Assembly (NCBI GenBank): GCA_947646415.1
Contig: CANSGN010000008.1
Location: forward strand, 23,415 to 87,414
Direction: 5' to 3'
Origin: an uncultured Clostridia bacterium
GTDB lineage: Bacteria > Bacillota > Clostridia > Christensenellales > UBA3700
DNA: 64,000 nucleotides
Under the pieces are notes generated by a model. That model ran no database searches, had not been told where the DNA came from, and worked only from the letters and a program-made list of their open reading frames with translations. Each line of letters starts with the position of its first letter. The first letter of the stretch is position 1. Below, piece by piece: positions 41,001 to 49,180 of this stretch. The position numbers were made by a program, and so were the translations under genes.

Positions 41001-41799
41001 CGAAAAGAGAAGAATTGTTGACAGTTTCGTTATCGAGAAATCCGAAGATTTGCAAACTGAAATCGATGGTTTGGACTTTATACTTAGCGATAAGGAATAT
41101 ACTTATGACGGTACTCCTAAGCTTTTGGATTACACTGATGAGCAAAAAGCTGAGTTCGCTCGTAGAAATATCAAAATCGTTATGAGAAAGAACGAGTTCA
41201 TCAACGCAGGCGAATATACTATCGTATGCTCTTTCAACAGACTTGACCCTAATGGTAGCGGTAAAAATGACCCTAACTACGAGCAAGCTACTGTAGAGGC
41301 TACTTTGGTTATCAAACCTATTCAAGTTCAAGTTTTCTACGAGTTTGACGAAAAGTTCAAGTATGACAAGAAAGGCTTGAATGCAAGATTTGGCGAGGGA
41401 GACGAAATTAAGGTTACTGCTTACTATATCGATATGTACGGTAAGAAGATTCCTGTAAAATCTTTCACTATCGAGACAATGTCCGGCAGCGGTGAGGATT
41501 TGGATTTTGGTACACCTCAAAAAGACCAAAAGACAGGCGAATTGATTATCACTCCTGGTAACTATCAAATTACTGCAAACTTAATCGATACAAACTATGC
41601 TTACGATGAAGAGGCAGCTATCAACTTCTTAAGATTTAACATTAAGAACGAGACTAAAGCTACAAATACTACTCTTTATGTATTATTGGCATTTGTAATC
41701 TTTATGATTGTTTGCGCAGGTTTGATTGCTTGGTATGTATTTAGATTGTACAATCCTGCTTGCCAAGATATCGACTTGGAAGACGAAGAAAACTTCTAA
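35017..41799 (+). CDS. Giant membrane-anchored surface protein, 2,260 aa
   Basis: This protein has an N-terminal hydrophobic export signal (residues ~10-33), a huge extracellular part, a C-terminal membrane helix (about 2219-2242, TLYVLLAFVIFMIV onward) and a short acidic tail (DIDLEDEENF). Residues ~75-330 look like a right-handed beta-helix/GLUG-type region (repeated GGICG, GAVAGYN, with GTIQNV). The middle has bacterial Ig-like segments (IDKTNPDI, ADANSGVKTVDV). The last ~1,000 residues are repeated MBG-like domains, including TYDGTPKLLDY at about 2029 and INAGEYTI. It starts after AGGAGG, 15 bases from the giant lipoprotein, and ends at a terminator. It lacks LPXTG. A cell-surface adhesin or structural role is inferred from architecture only. 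Confidence 0.8.
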   Translation: MRESVKNKRKLIVTAVAVIIAMLLSVTTGLLIYSPKGNSTPEGTTDGLMGNVADSVNLDNSTTGKTNPDGTSGDRITTQAELKSAIQNNRSCYLANDVELDWGSGKPNGNSYTGTFNGNGKVVRLRTSSDGWPMLYEWKGSGDNYYGAGFVGVLAPGGVIKNVTFEYKSLTWKFASPTAWHNGKKNTIATFGLVCGENRGTIQNVRLDIDSAKVEMHADTYADEEYANKLLLGGICGAQSGTLNNAYVNITGNTELKVNTKNWRRVGGGFRALQMGITGGVYGAYTSATAALNTSNLMMKGGSGVILTADSEPSGTGSDQTGVLNFCGAVAGYNIQGVKGVVWDYQGSFWVRTKWANGAQYAPDDFESSKVAAMTGIPNGYYSPTATIVCANGSEWLSNSNERANYLLSGYGKNDMPTNSSVNWGMDTSDAKRGKIDRSFGKAKIDMAQYDAKFGSIEMKFTNDPGYLNIKRTMTGYGTYDCFFRVGTCATDAISSNPAVYYGSDNNKAFDVNFNMATDNMAADVQRFEIVTGKRLSGSTYGIQLLGNQSYTGNDYLTLFKNNAISAAAREKINEVKVDTNVVFDTSLIKILENDKVISGWNLIYPKRAAKITIQSTVDPNYAYVDHKNRFCFVPAAEMPALQMLPARNTVTVPSGWGKTQTINVLLRDDQNNTSNRIQNNAVDRVEYRVVGTTAFKSQAVTHTAANGFNFTISDSTPLAGAQYEIIGYKNDNPVVFSQFDDAGAVVPLNLGKNVFVDNIAPTLDDSQFDYLHETNVWFNADKTVEFEVADANSGVKTVDVFKTALDNQGNPIIGSYAERIYSTLQNNKVTFTADGYNKYHIKIYDQADNTKDYEFNAHIDKTNPDITADIEYYIKKITGGTDPYDPSKGSTKSVFATIRTNFGPAGGKVYFEAANQPDNELNTKGTVVQSVNNVFDAEIKTTMDGGTAYNFTLISNAVATKGDESSSLKKTINGTVVIIVKQETIEVLIADINITSDNGALTEIYSKSNGFDTSRISVRFSDETRKQTAKEKLEGIDAIYDIEQFNTYIEVVSAGFYSDKSGNNPVTDANEGRDAKYYLLVHIRVKSIYDFAITNQQSQNNLYVFEANAVDDEGNAIEYQINNTLQTVDTVGIQKKVINDMTVDYIEKTYWEPNPDFSVTLGANELVSGDTIDDVKITYHTNATKESNAGRYDVTATIDEDCINYKLASNANTRGDFRIKRAVISNIYIDGELNSISCFETPNVKAYFYDATGIKTEAHRIYLDIIYKNQDKEEFEFIPGKRAPIGKYFYVILIDDANLINYVNLSDPNMLIGHFSVVGDNVEEGRNFFIRDLDPTTSVIEVEFVNGFIDFRSLIDFETNALRDKMMILYGANEVENTIINGIGYYIVTLKIKRGDDRYAPFTKEYEIKVVPATIIATDDDIKAPNTPVEEGQLSIDGVYFDNKVVNLTTDSISKSLRDKLEALLTEEEIANGGVTKYYDFDFTYKLNNRTVSASNVINVGYYNVSLAISGDKINTIYLSTGFNIVTRDLDVIFDTDKYASDENIKVTTNSNGVITVSKVFNGLNNKINLSLEKEFEATLRRLLGVNASTPESELPYQFSDNDKAEAGNYTIALNLTGLAIGGSPNVRLRNATIIISISQRTVDLEVSDINEVFKGGTYLLLTENDIQALIDNGIADPYMDPDTGIAQNINSLYFGIDEYKDLGVEVIRQKPSNPDDIVTGGKLGLYFPNSGTYNIPIRMRVPNPNFKIGNGSIQATIAKAPVNSITLQAEYTLDGKLHKEDVSEDGKFTMEYNGYNVEFKIGEQGLADLNTLGVQENEIEFTNNILRDAGSYEVSVAVDNMNVSSDVYTIQVEITKKKIGDRVGKFDSSVWMIDGAAPDETQLENGIVYTKIDGVESVYSINLVDHDLVIAEGYNIRYLYDGKEIKGVSKAGSYKVTAEITRADDSNNWETKIVELWRLDKNGDYVTEDIVILDYDKDKKEDIPRKDDELQVTEKRRIVDSFVIEKSEDLQTEIDGLDFILSDKEYTYDGTPKLLDYTDEQKAEFARRNIKIVMRKNEFINAGEYTIVCSFNRLDPNGSGKNDPNYEQATVEATLVIKPIQVQVFYEFDEKFKYDKKGLNARFGEGDEIKVTAYYIDMYGKKIPVKSFTIETMSGSGEDLDFGTPQKDQKTGELIITPGNYQITANLIDTNYAYDEEAAINFLRFNIKNETKATNTTLYVLLAFVIFMIVCAGLIAWYVFRLYNPACQDIDLEDEENF

Positions 41800-41880
41800 A
41801 ACTAAGCTTTGTAAAGTTAAGTACTTTATATTAAGCTAACAATATATAAAACGATTTATATTGGTATATCATAAAACAAC

Positions 41881-41911
41881 AAAACCCTTTGGAATTATCC
41901 AAAGGGTTTTT
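41881..41911 (+). terminator. Terminator of the giant operon
   Basis: AAAACCCTTTGGA (41881-41893) pairs perfectly with TCCAAAGGGTTTT (41898-41910) around ATTA. Confidence 0.9.
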
Positions 41912-42092
41912 GTGTGGAGGTAATTAAGGTATTAATGGTGTTTGGATAGGTAAAAGTGCTTTAGTGTTAAAGATTTTTTTGGTGTTAGGCTAAAGCAGCT
42001 TGGTAACTATTTAAAATTAATATATATTTTTATTGCTTATTGCAGTAATTAGGTTAAGGTTAAATAAAAATGGCATTTTTTTAGATATTTTC

Positions 42093-42121
42093 TTGCTATA
42101 TCTAGCGTTTTGTTGTATACT
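42093..42121 (+). promoter_or_regulatory. Sigma-A promoter of the symporter gene
   Basis: TTGCTA, 17-bp spacer, TATACT, 33 bases before the start codon. Confidence 0.65.
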
Positions 42122-42154
42122 TAAAGGGTAAATGCGGATAAAAAGGAGCTGTTT

Positions 42155-43705
42155 ATGTTAATTTCAGCCGTAAGTGAAAAATTGGCACCATCTTTGATTT
42201 TGGTTGCCTACATATTGATGATGATTGTTATTGCGATTGTTTGTCGCAAAAAAAGCCGTTCACTGAACGATTTCTTTTTGGCAGGACGTGGACTTGGCGG
42301 TTGGATGACGGCTTTTGCTTACGGTACTACCTATTTTAGTTCGGTTATTTTTGTAGGTTATGCGGGTAAGTTCGGTTGGACTATGGGACTTGGTGCTGTG
42401 TGGATTGGCATAGGAAACGCTTTAATCGGGGCATTGCTTGCTTGGAAAGTGCTTGCTAAACGTACAAGGCTAATGACGCATAATTTGGGTGCAAGTACAA
42501 TGCCCGAATTTTTTGCTACAAGATACAATGATAAAGGCTTAAAACTTTTTTCCGCTATAATTATTTTTACATTTTTGATTCCTTATTCCGCAAGCGTTTA
42601 TCAAGGGCTTGGCTATTTGTTTGAAATGGTTTTTGGCATTGACAGCATTTGGTGTATTTTGATTATGGCAGCTCTAACAGCGTTATACCTTTTCTTTGGT
42701 GGTTATTTTGCAACCGCTTTATCCGACTTTGTTCAGGGTATTATAATGCTTATCGGTGTGGTTGTAATGGTATTTTTGCTTTTAAAAGCACCCGAAGTTA
42801 ATTGGGGCGAGGGGTTGAGCAAACTTTGGACTGACGGTTTTGGTTTGGTGCCTGCCACAGGCGGAGGGCTTGATTCCCCATTATTCAACTGTATTATTTT
42901 AGTGCTTTTAACATCTTTTGGTGTTTGGGGATTGCCACAATCCGTACATAAATTTTATGCGGTAAAAAGTAACAAATCAATCACTCAAGCTATGGTCGTA
43001 AGTACTGTATTTTGCTTGGTTATCGGGTTTGGAGCGTATTTTACAGGCTCGCTTGGTCACTTGTTTTTTGGCGAATTGCCAGAGGGCGGGTTTGATTTGA
43101 TTGTTCCGCAAATGTTGCAAAAGGCTTTGCCTAGTGCTGTTTTAGGGCTTATTGTGGTGCTTGTGCTATCCGCAAGTATGTCTACGCTTGCATCGCTTTC
43201 TTTGTCGGGTGCTTCCTCTGTCGCTGTAGATGCCTACAAAGGTTTTATCAAAAAGGATGCTAGCGATAAGCAAGTTAATTGGATGTTACGTGGCTTTTGC
43301 CTATTTTTCGTAGTGGTTTCCGTTTTGCTTGCAGTGTTTAAGATTACTGCTATTGTAACGCTTATGTCGCTAAGCTGGGGCGTGCTTGCAGGCTGCTTTA
43401 TCGGACCTTATGTATTAGGACTTTACAGCAAAAAAGTCAATAAATACGGTGCTTATGCCTCTATGATTGCCTGCTTGGTAATTACATTTGTCTTAGTTAT
43501 TGTGTTTGGCGTAACAGAGCCTAAGGTCAACGGACTTACTTTTGGCAATATGATTTCAGATGGTGTTAAAAGGGCTCCGCTTATCGGTGTAATATGTATG
43601 GCTGTAAGTCCTATTGTTACTTATGTTACAAGCCTTATTTTTAAGGATAAAAATTTGGATGGGGAACAAATTATCGAACAGACAAAAACATCTGTGTTAG
43701 AGTGA
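42155..43705 (+). CDS. Sodium:solute symporter (SSS family)
   Basis: A 516-residue membrane protein with about 13 hydrophobic segments. It shows SSS-family patterns: SLNDFFLAGRGLGGWMTAFAYGTTYFSS in the first helices (given in two parts: SLNDFFLAGRGLGG, WMTAFAYG), then FGVWGLPQSVHKFYAVKS and SASMSTLASLSLSGAS near the sodium site. It takes up an organic solute with Na+; relatives carry sugars, amino acids, pantothenate or sialic acid, and the substrate cannot be read from the sequence. It starts after AAAAGGAG. The following frameshifted lipoprotein gene begins 26 bases after its stop, so both are probably on one transcript. Confidence 0.88.
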   Translation: MLISAVSEKLAPSLILVAYILMMIVIAIVCRKKSRSLNDFFLAGRGLGGWMTAFAYGTTYFSSVIFVGYAGKFGWTMGLGAVWIGIGNALIGALLAWKVLAKRTRLMTHNLGASTMPEFFATRYNDKGLKLFSAIIIFTFLIPYSASVYQGLGYLFEMVFGIDSIWCILIMAALTALYLFFGGYFATALSDFVQGIIMLIGVVVMVFLLLKAPEVNWGEGLSKLWTDGFGLVPATGGGLDSPLFNCIILVLLTSFGVWGLPQSVHKFYAVKSNKSITQAMVVSTVFCLVIGFGAYFTGSLGHLFFGELPEGGFDLIVPQMLQKALPSAVLGLIVVLVLSASMSTLASLSLSGASSVAVDAYKGFIKKDASDKQVNWMLRGFCLFFVVVSVLLAVFKITAIVTLMSLSWGVLAGCFIGPYVLGLYSKKVNKYGAYASMIACLVITFVLVIVFGVTEPKVNGLTFGNMISDGVKRAPLIGVICMAVSPIVTYVTSLIFKDKNLDGEQIIEQTKTSVLE

Positions 43706-43731
43706 TAGTATTAGGTAATTTGGGGCGAAAA

Positions 43732-44750
43732 ATGAGGAAATGTAAAGCCTTTTTAATAGTAATTTTAGTTGCGATATTGGCTGTTGTGTTATCTAGCTGT
43801 GCTTTGAGTGCCAAAGATTGCTATGTTTTTGGAGATGATGAATTTAAAGAGTTATGGAAAGAAGATAATTCCAAACTCGATGAAAGGCCTTTCGCATTAT
43901 GTCGACAAATGTATTGGTGCATATTAAGGATTGGGGCGGCGAGCCTGTAAAACCAAGAGCACATCGTTTTGCCGAGGCTGTAAAGCACTATGCACCAGAT
44001 GTAATTGGTATGCAAGAAATGTGTAGCGAATGGTATAAATATTTGCTGCCGCAACTTAGCGATTACCAGGTTATCGAAAAAAAGAACTCTTTTCTTATGG
44101 AAAACCGTTCCGCCATTATTTATAATGTAAGTAAATTGAAATTGATTGAAAGCGGACTTAAAAAATATTCAAAAGGCGATAAAAATGGGTGCCGTGCGGT
44201 AACTTATGGTGTCTTTGAAAGGATAAGCGACGGAAAGCAGATTATTGTAACTTCGACTCATTTAGATTTAATTCGTATGAAAGACTATGAAAAAGAAAAA
44301 AGCATTATGCTTAGCCAAGTGGACGAATTTTTTGAGCTTATCGATATTTTAAAGGTAAAATATGCAAACGTGCCTATCTTTATGACAGGCGACTATAATT
44401 CTATGGAACACGAAAACAGCCGATTTACAGGTGCGGAATATGACTCTAAAAATGATTTGACTTACTTTAAATGCTATGGCAAGCCTTGCGGCTCTTTTGC
44501 TTACGAAAAAATTGTAGGTAAATATATTGATACAAAATTTGTTGACGGCATAGAAAGAAAATTTGACAATACACGCGGGTATTTTTACGATGACCCGACT
44601 TGGGACCATATTTTTATGACTAATGAACAGTATGCTAAAGTATTAACATTTAGGGTTTTGACTTCCGATTATTTTCATAATTACGAGGATAGGACAAGCA
44701 GAATTTCAGACCATTTGCCAATTTGCGTCGATGTAACAGTTAATAATTAA
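43732..44750 (+). pseudogene. Endonuclease/exonuclease/phosphatase-family lipoprotein, frameshifted
   Basis: Frame one encodes a lipoprotein signal (MRKCKAFLIV start, lipobox LSSC, Cys23) running to 43950. The catalytic EEP domain continues in another frame to 44750: VIGMQE, TSTHLD, TGDYNS and SDHLP are the family's active-site blocks. Adding one A to the AAA at 43883-43885 would join the frames as D-E-K-A-F-R-I-M-S-T-N-V-L, giving the normal RIMSxNV entry of the domain. Either a real one-base deletion or a sequencing/assembly error is possible. As read, internal initiation at 43899 could yield a 283-residue cytoplasmic form. Intact relatives hydrolyse phosphodiesters outside the membrane. 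Confidence 0.8.
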
Positions 44751-44769
44751 AATTAATCAATATAAAACA

Positions 44770-44797
44770 AAAAAACACGGAAATCCGTGTTTTTTGT
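44770..44797. terminator. Bidirectional terminator
   Basis: AAAAAACACGG (44770-44780) pairs perfectly with CCGTGTTTTTT (44785-44795) around AAAT, between convergent genes. Confidence 0.85.
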
Positions 44798-44862
44798 TTT
44801 ATTATTAAATTATTTTATGACTAATTGTAAAAATATTATGTGATTAGTTACAATATACAATA

Positions 44863-46821
44863 TTATAGCTGAATTTCAAAGTTTTTGCCCTCAAAATCCA
44901 AAGTTATGCCGTTGTTAGTAATATGTAGTTCATATCCTGATTTTTTGCGGATAACTTTGATATCGATTATTTTGCCTGCAATTTTAAGTTTGTTACATTC
45001 CATATAATCCCATGTTTTAGGCAAGTTTGGCGTAACATTAAATTTGCCGAATCCCGTAGGACGCATACTAAGTATACCTTCGGTAAATATTCTTAAATAC
45101 AAGCCACTTTCGGCGGATAACTGTGCTTGGTTGCCTTCCGGGAAAGCCTCTACTGCGTAAGGGATATGTTCTCCAAGTAGTCTTGCGGTAGAAAATTTTT
45201 CAAGAAGTTCAAGTGCTTCGGTACTGTATCCTGCATTAAATAGTCCTCGCAAAGTGTAAAGTGTTGACCTATCCCAAAATGTTTTGTCGCCACTTGCGGA
45301 TAGCAAGCCCTCCGCCATTCGAAGTTTAGGGGATAAAAGTGCATCTTTAGTAGCTTTGCTCCTCTCAAAAATGCCTACAACCATTGGCATACATATCCAC
45401 GAGCGTAATTTAGGCTCTTCCAAGCAGTACATAAATGTTGCGTAGCCTTCTACATTTTTTGAAAAGTAGCTGAGTATATTTGATTTTAAAGTAGCTGCTT
45501 TTTGATTATAAAAGTTTGCTTTTTCCGCATTTCCCAATTCCAAATGTAAATAACTTGCACTAATAAGCGCATCGTATGCCAATGTAGATGTGCAAAGGTT
45601 TGCCTTGCCTGACTCAAGCCTATTTTCTAATTCGTCACTGTCGGATGCGATAACTCCGTCGCTGTTGGTTTGTGAAAGTGTATATGTTAAACATTTATCA
45701 ATTAACTCTACAAAATTTTCGGCAAGCTGTTTATCTCCGTAAGTCAATAAAAATCTTGCAAGTCCGTAGGCATACATTGCGCTGTCGCCTCGGTCTTTAG
45801 CACCATGCCAAATATCATCTCCCTCTGCCACAATGCTAGTTATAACAGCTCTATCGTCATATATGTATTTGCGGTACATTTCATAACAGTTTATACTTTC
45901 TTGTTCGCCAATTTCATAGCCTAAATAACCAAATAGCGGATTTATGTATTCGCATTGGTCATTTGTCCAAAGTGCAGCATAGTAATTTCCGCCGCCTGGG
46001 GAGTGCATTAGCCCTGATTTTGTTTTAAAAATACTTTCACACCCTCTTATTTTTGCATATCTTGCCATAAGATTGATATGTTCGTTTGGAGTTTTGATAA
46101 TTAAAGTGTCATCCAATTTCTTTATAAAATCCTCACGACTAGTTTGCTCTTTATCAAAATCAAGATTAAATTGTTCGTCAAGTCGCAATGCACAATATGC
46201 CACATTTATTACAGCACGTTCATTTGGCTTTAAAGTAACATAATCGTTTGAGATATATGTAAAAACATTATATCGCTCACGCATATTACCGTATCTTGCA
46301 GGCGTTGTGATTTTTTTATCATTATTGATTAGCCTAACAAAATACTCATTTCGACTATTGTTTGTTAAAGTGATTTTTTCAATAAAGCATTTTTCCGATT
46401 GTGCAGGCAAAAGTTTTCTTTCGATTTTCAATTTGTCTATTTTGCTTAAAATGCTTAAACTGCCGTCAAAAACAAAATCTTTGACACTCTCAACACTTTT
46501 TACACCGTCAACACTTATGTCAACCCCCTTAAAATTATGGTCAAGTGAGCCACTTGTATTGTTAGGGTAGCACCTTAAAGTAGGAAAGACTATATGTCTC
46601 ATCAAGCGAAGTTTACCATTTTTATCTGCACCGTAACTTATAATACCAGAAACATAAAATGCTGACATTTCAATATGATTGGAATATTCGGTGTTTTCCT
46701 TTACGCTGTAAACAATACTTTTTCCATCACTTGCAATATAATGCTTTGGTTTGGTAAATGGTATATTTATTTTTGCCCATTTGGCAAAGCGTGGAATACG
46801 CGGTCTTTTGATTTGCAACAT
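44863..46821 (-). CDS. Six-hairpin glycosidase superfamily protein
   Basis: A 652-residue cytoplasmic protein (no signal peptide). An N-terminal beta-sandwich-like part (about 1-250) is followed by an (alpha/alpha)6-barrel-like region with PGGGNYYAALWTNDQCEYI, EGDDIWHGAKDRGDSAMYAYG and AFPEGNQAQLSAESGLYLRI, a pattern seen in amylo-1,6-glucosidase, GH78, GH95 and related families. The end (residues ~600-652) is a small beta domain as in those families. The exact GH family is not recognised, so the bond is unknown. It follows the GH95 gene on the same strand by 148 bases, suggesting both act on one glycan. AAGAGGAG is the ribosome site. Confidence 0.7.
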   Translation of the reverse strand: MLQIKRPRIPRFAKWAKINIPFTKPKHYIASDGKSIVYSVKENTEYSNHIEMSAFYVSGIISYGADKNGKLRLMRHIVFPTLRCYPNNTSGSLDHNFKGVDISVDGVKSVESVKDFVFDGSLSILSKIDKLKIERKLLPAQSEKCFIEKITLTNNSRNEYFVRLINNDKKITTPARYGNMRERYNVFTYISNDYVTLKPNERAVINVAYCALRLDEQFNLDFDKEQTSREDFIKKLDDTLIIKTPNEHINLMARYAKIRGCESIFKTKSGLMHSPGGGNYYAALWTNDQCEYINPLFGYLGYEIGEQESINCYEMYRKYIYDDRAVITSIVAEGDDIWHGAKDRGDSAMYAYGLARFLLTYGDKQLAENFVELIDKCLTYTLSQTNSDGVIASDSDELENRLESGKANLCTSTLAYDALISASYLHLELGNAEKANFYNQKAATLKSNILSYFSKNVEGYATFMYCLEEPKLRSWICMPMVVGIFERSKATKDALLSPKLRMAEGLLSASGDKTFWDRSTLYTLRGLFNAGYSTEALELLEKFSTARLLGEHIPYAVEAFPEGNQAQLSAESGLYLRIFTEGILSMRPTGFGKFNVTPNLPKTWDYMECNKLKIAGKIIDIKVIRKKSGYELHITNNGITLDFEGKNFEIQL

Positions 46822-46835
46822 AAATTTCTCCTCTT

Positions 46836-46878
46836 AATAAATAAATGATTATTTTATTGAAATAATCATTTATTTATT
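46836..46878 (-). promoter_or_regulatory. 18-bp inverted repeat before the six-hairpin glycosidase gene
   Basis: AATAAATAAATGATTATT (46836-46853) and its exact complement (46861-46878) flank a 7-base loop, about 15 bases upstream of the start codon. All A/T except one G-C pair. It may be an operator, an mRNA hairpin near the ribosome site, or an intergenic processing signal between the two glycosidase genes. Confidence 0.5.
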
Positions 46879-46969
46879 GTATTGATAAATATTTTAATTA
46901 CCTATATATTAGTTTTATATTATATGCAATTTGTTTTTATAATTAACTTTTACAGATACCATTTTTGCA

Positions 46970-49180
46970 TTACACAAGTTCAACATTTTCAAGAATCAAA
47001 TCTTTATCGAGATGTAAATTTCTTAATTTTATTGGATTTCCTACTACCGAAAGAGATGTAACCAAACCATCTTTCCAAGCAAAAGATAAAACATTGCCTG
47101 TAGCTGTTCTAATATTTTTGATTTTGCCCTCGTTAAATTTCTCGGATAAAGCAGGTAGTAGTTCTATAACTCCGTCCTCTTCCGTAACCAATAGTTCGTT
47201 GATTGCGGATAAAAATCCTAAGTTGCCGTCAATTTGGAAAAAGAACGGTGGGTGCGTATCAAATAGGTTTTTAAAGAAAGACATCTTTATCATCTTATCT
47301 AATATTGTTTTTGCGGTTTCCGCATCTCTTAATCTTGCAGCTAGGCTTATTGCCCAAGCCGAACTCCAACCTATTAGTGAGGAACTATATTGTATTCTGC
47401 GATTAAACAATTTTTCGACCCATTCTCTTTCTTGTGGATTTCTGTGATATCCAATGATTTTTGCAGGGTAGAACGAATATAGTGGAGAGAAGTGCCTATG
47501 TCCCTTTTCAGATGGGGTATAATCGCTGCTCCATTCGTTCAAACCGTATTCTCCGCACGTGAAAGCTCTCAGTCTTGACAATCTTTGTGAAATTTTTTGT
47601 AGTAAAGCTTTGTCAGTTCCAAATTCCATATAATTGTCAAAAACTTGTCTTATTAGTCCTAAATCAAATGCACTTGCATAGTCAACACTGCATTTTTTGC
47701 CGTCTTTTATAAAACTTGCTTCAGGAGAGGTTGACGGACAAGTTATATATTCCCCTTTACGTAGAATTAAATAATCGCAAGCAAATTTTGCAGCTTCGGT
47801 AGTGATAGTTTGAATTGTATCACGATATTTTTCCATATCGCCGTAGCGCAAGTGCTCATAAAGCTCGTTTGCAAGCCAAACACCACATAACGGAGCAAAC
47901 ATATATTCACTTTCGCCTTTTACGGGGGCTGTTTTTCGCCATATATCTACATTATGATTGCAGGCAAAGCCGTCGCAATTATAGTTTGTGTGTGCCGTTG
48001 TTTTGCCGTGTTGCATAATTTCATCTACCATACGCACAAATGGCTCTGCACATTCGGATAAATTGCATTGGCTCATACCCCAATAATTCATTTCCGTATT
48101 TATATTTGTTGTGTAATTGCTTGACCAAGCGGCTTTTAAGTCCTTATTCCAAATGCCTTGCAAATTGCAACCGCTACTACCTTTACGACTTGATGAAATT
48201 AAAAGATATTTACCGTAATTGTAAATTAATTCCACTAGGCCGTTATGAACTCTGCCTAATTTGGCCTCTTTTAACAATTTATCGGTAGGTAAATCTATAT
48301 CACTTTTTAAATCTAAAGATTGTTTGCTGTAAATAGCATTGTAGTCAGCAATATGATTTTGCTTTATTTGCTCATAATTGTTAGATAATTGTGTAAGTGT
48401 TTTTTGAGTTAATTCCAAAGCATATTTTCTTGAAGTTTTTGGCATTTTGTCAAAGCCTACAAAACCTGTGGCTGTTGCAAAGTAAATAGTTATTTCCGTT
48501 GCTTTAGATACTAAAATAGACTTTTGATTTGTAGATATACTGCCGTTTGTAACTAGTTTTGCCGACAAACAAAAGCTCATGCCTTTACCCTCGTCATAAG
48601 TTGCGACTTTTTTGGTTTTTAAATAATGAGGTGCAGCAAAATCGGGTGCGTTACCTAAAATGTTAAAATTGCCGTCGGTAGTATCAATTTCATACTTCAA
48701 TTTCGATTTACCATTTAATGTTATGCTAATAGGCGTTTTTGCAGTTATTTTGTATACAAAAACTTTGGCAGGGAAACTTGCAAAAGCTTCTCTTTGAATA
48801 TTAGCTGTATCAACGTTTACAATGGCATTTGCCAAGTCCAAACTTCTTGAATAATTGCGTTTATTTGCACCGATAATCTTTATATCAATTTCGCCAAGCG
48901 GAAGATAAGCATCACTATAATCGCCAACAAATTTTTCTTCAATAATTTGTTGAGCTTGATTATTTTCCCCCATCATTATTAATTCACGTACTTCTTCCAA
49001 GTATTCTAAACTTTCGGGATTATCGTGATTTTTAGGATATCCCGACCAAAGATTGGTGTCGTTAAATACTAATTTTTCACACGATTTGCCGCCATATAGC
49101 ATTACGCCTGTATGTCCGTTACCCAAAGGTAGCGCATGTCGCCATACCTTTGCCGGAGATAAGTAAAATAATTTATTCAT
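46970..49180 (-). CDS. GH95 glycoside hydrolase (alpha-L-fucosidase type)
   Basis: A 736-residue GH95 enzyme. The start (LSPAKVWRHALPLGNGHTGV then FNDTNLWSGYP) and the catalytic barrel segments NYTTNINTEMNYWG (two Asn that hold the nucleophilic water) and CPSTSPEASF (general-acid Glu) are diagnostic. GH95 enzymes remove alpha-1,2-L-fucose, or alpha-L-galactose in some members, by inversion; they act on mucin-type and milk glycans or plant polymers. No signal peptide is visible, so small oligosaccharides would be cut after uptake. The six-hairpin glycosidase gene follows on the same strand. Substrate assignment between fucose and galactose is open. Confidence 0.92.
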   Translation of the reverse strand: MNKLFYLSPAKVWRHALPLGNGHTGVMLYGGKSCEKLVFNDTNLWSGYPKNHDNPESLEYLEEVRELIMMGENNQAQQIIEEKFVGDYSDAYLPLGEIDIKIIGANKRNYSRSLDLANAIVNVDTANIQREAFASFPAKVFVYKITAKTPISITLNGKSKLKYEIDTTDGNFNILGNAPDFAAPHYLKTKKVATYDEGKGMSFCLSAKLVTNGSISTNQKSILVSKATEITIYFATATGFVGFDKMPKTSRKYALELTQKTLTQLSNNYEQIKQNHIADYNAIYSKQSLDLKSDIDLPTDKLLKEAKLGRVHNGLVELIYNYGKYLLISSSRKGSSGCNLQGIWNKDLKAAWSSNYTTNINTEMNYWGMSQCNLSECAEPFVRMVDEIMQHGKTTAHTNYNCDGFACNHNVDIWRKTAPVKGESEYMFAPLCGVWLANELYEHLRYGDMEKYRDTIQTITTEAAKFACDYLILRKGEYITCPSTSPEASFIKDGKKCSVDYASAFDLGLIRQVFDNYMEFGTDKALLQKISQRLSRLRAFTCGEYGLNEWSSDYTPSEKGHRHFSPLYSFYPAKIIGYHRNPQEREWVEKLFNRRIQYSSSLIGWSSAWAISLAARLRDAETAKTILDKMIKMSFFKNLFDTHPPFFFQIDGNLGFLSAINELLVTEEDGVIELLPALSEKFNEGKIKNIRTATGNVLSFAWKDGLVTSLSVVGNPIKLRNLHLDKDLILENVELV

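Larger units (their letters stand above)
41800..42154 (+). other. Gap between giant operon and symporter
   Basis: It holds the giant-operon terminator at its left and the symporter promoter at its right. Between them is AT-rich sequence with no gene or RNA that I can see. Confidence 0.5.
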
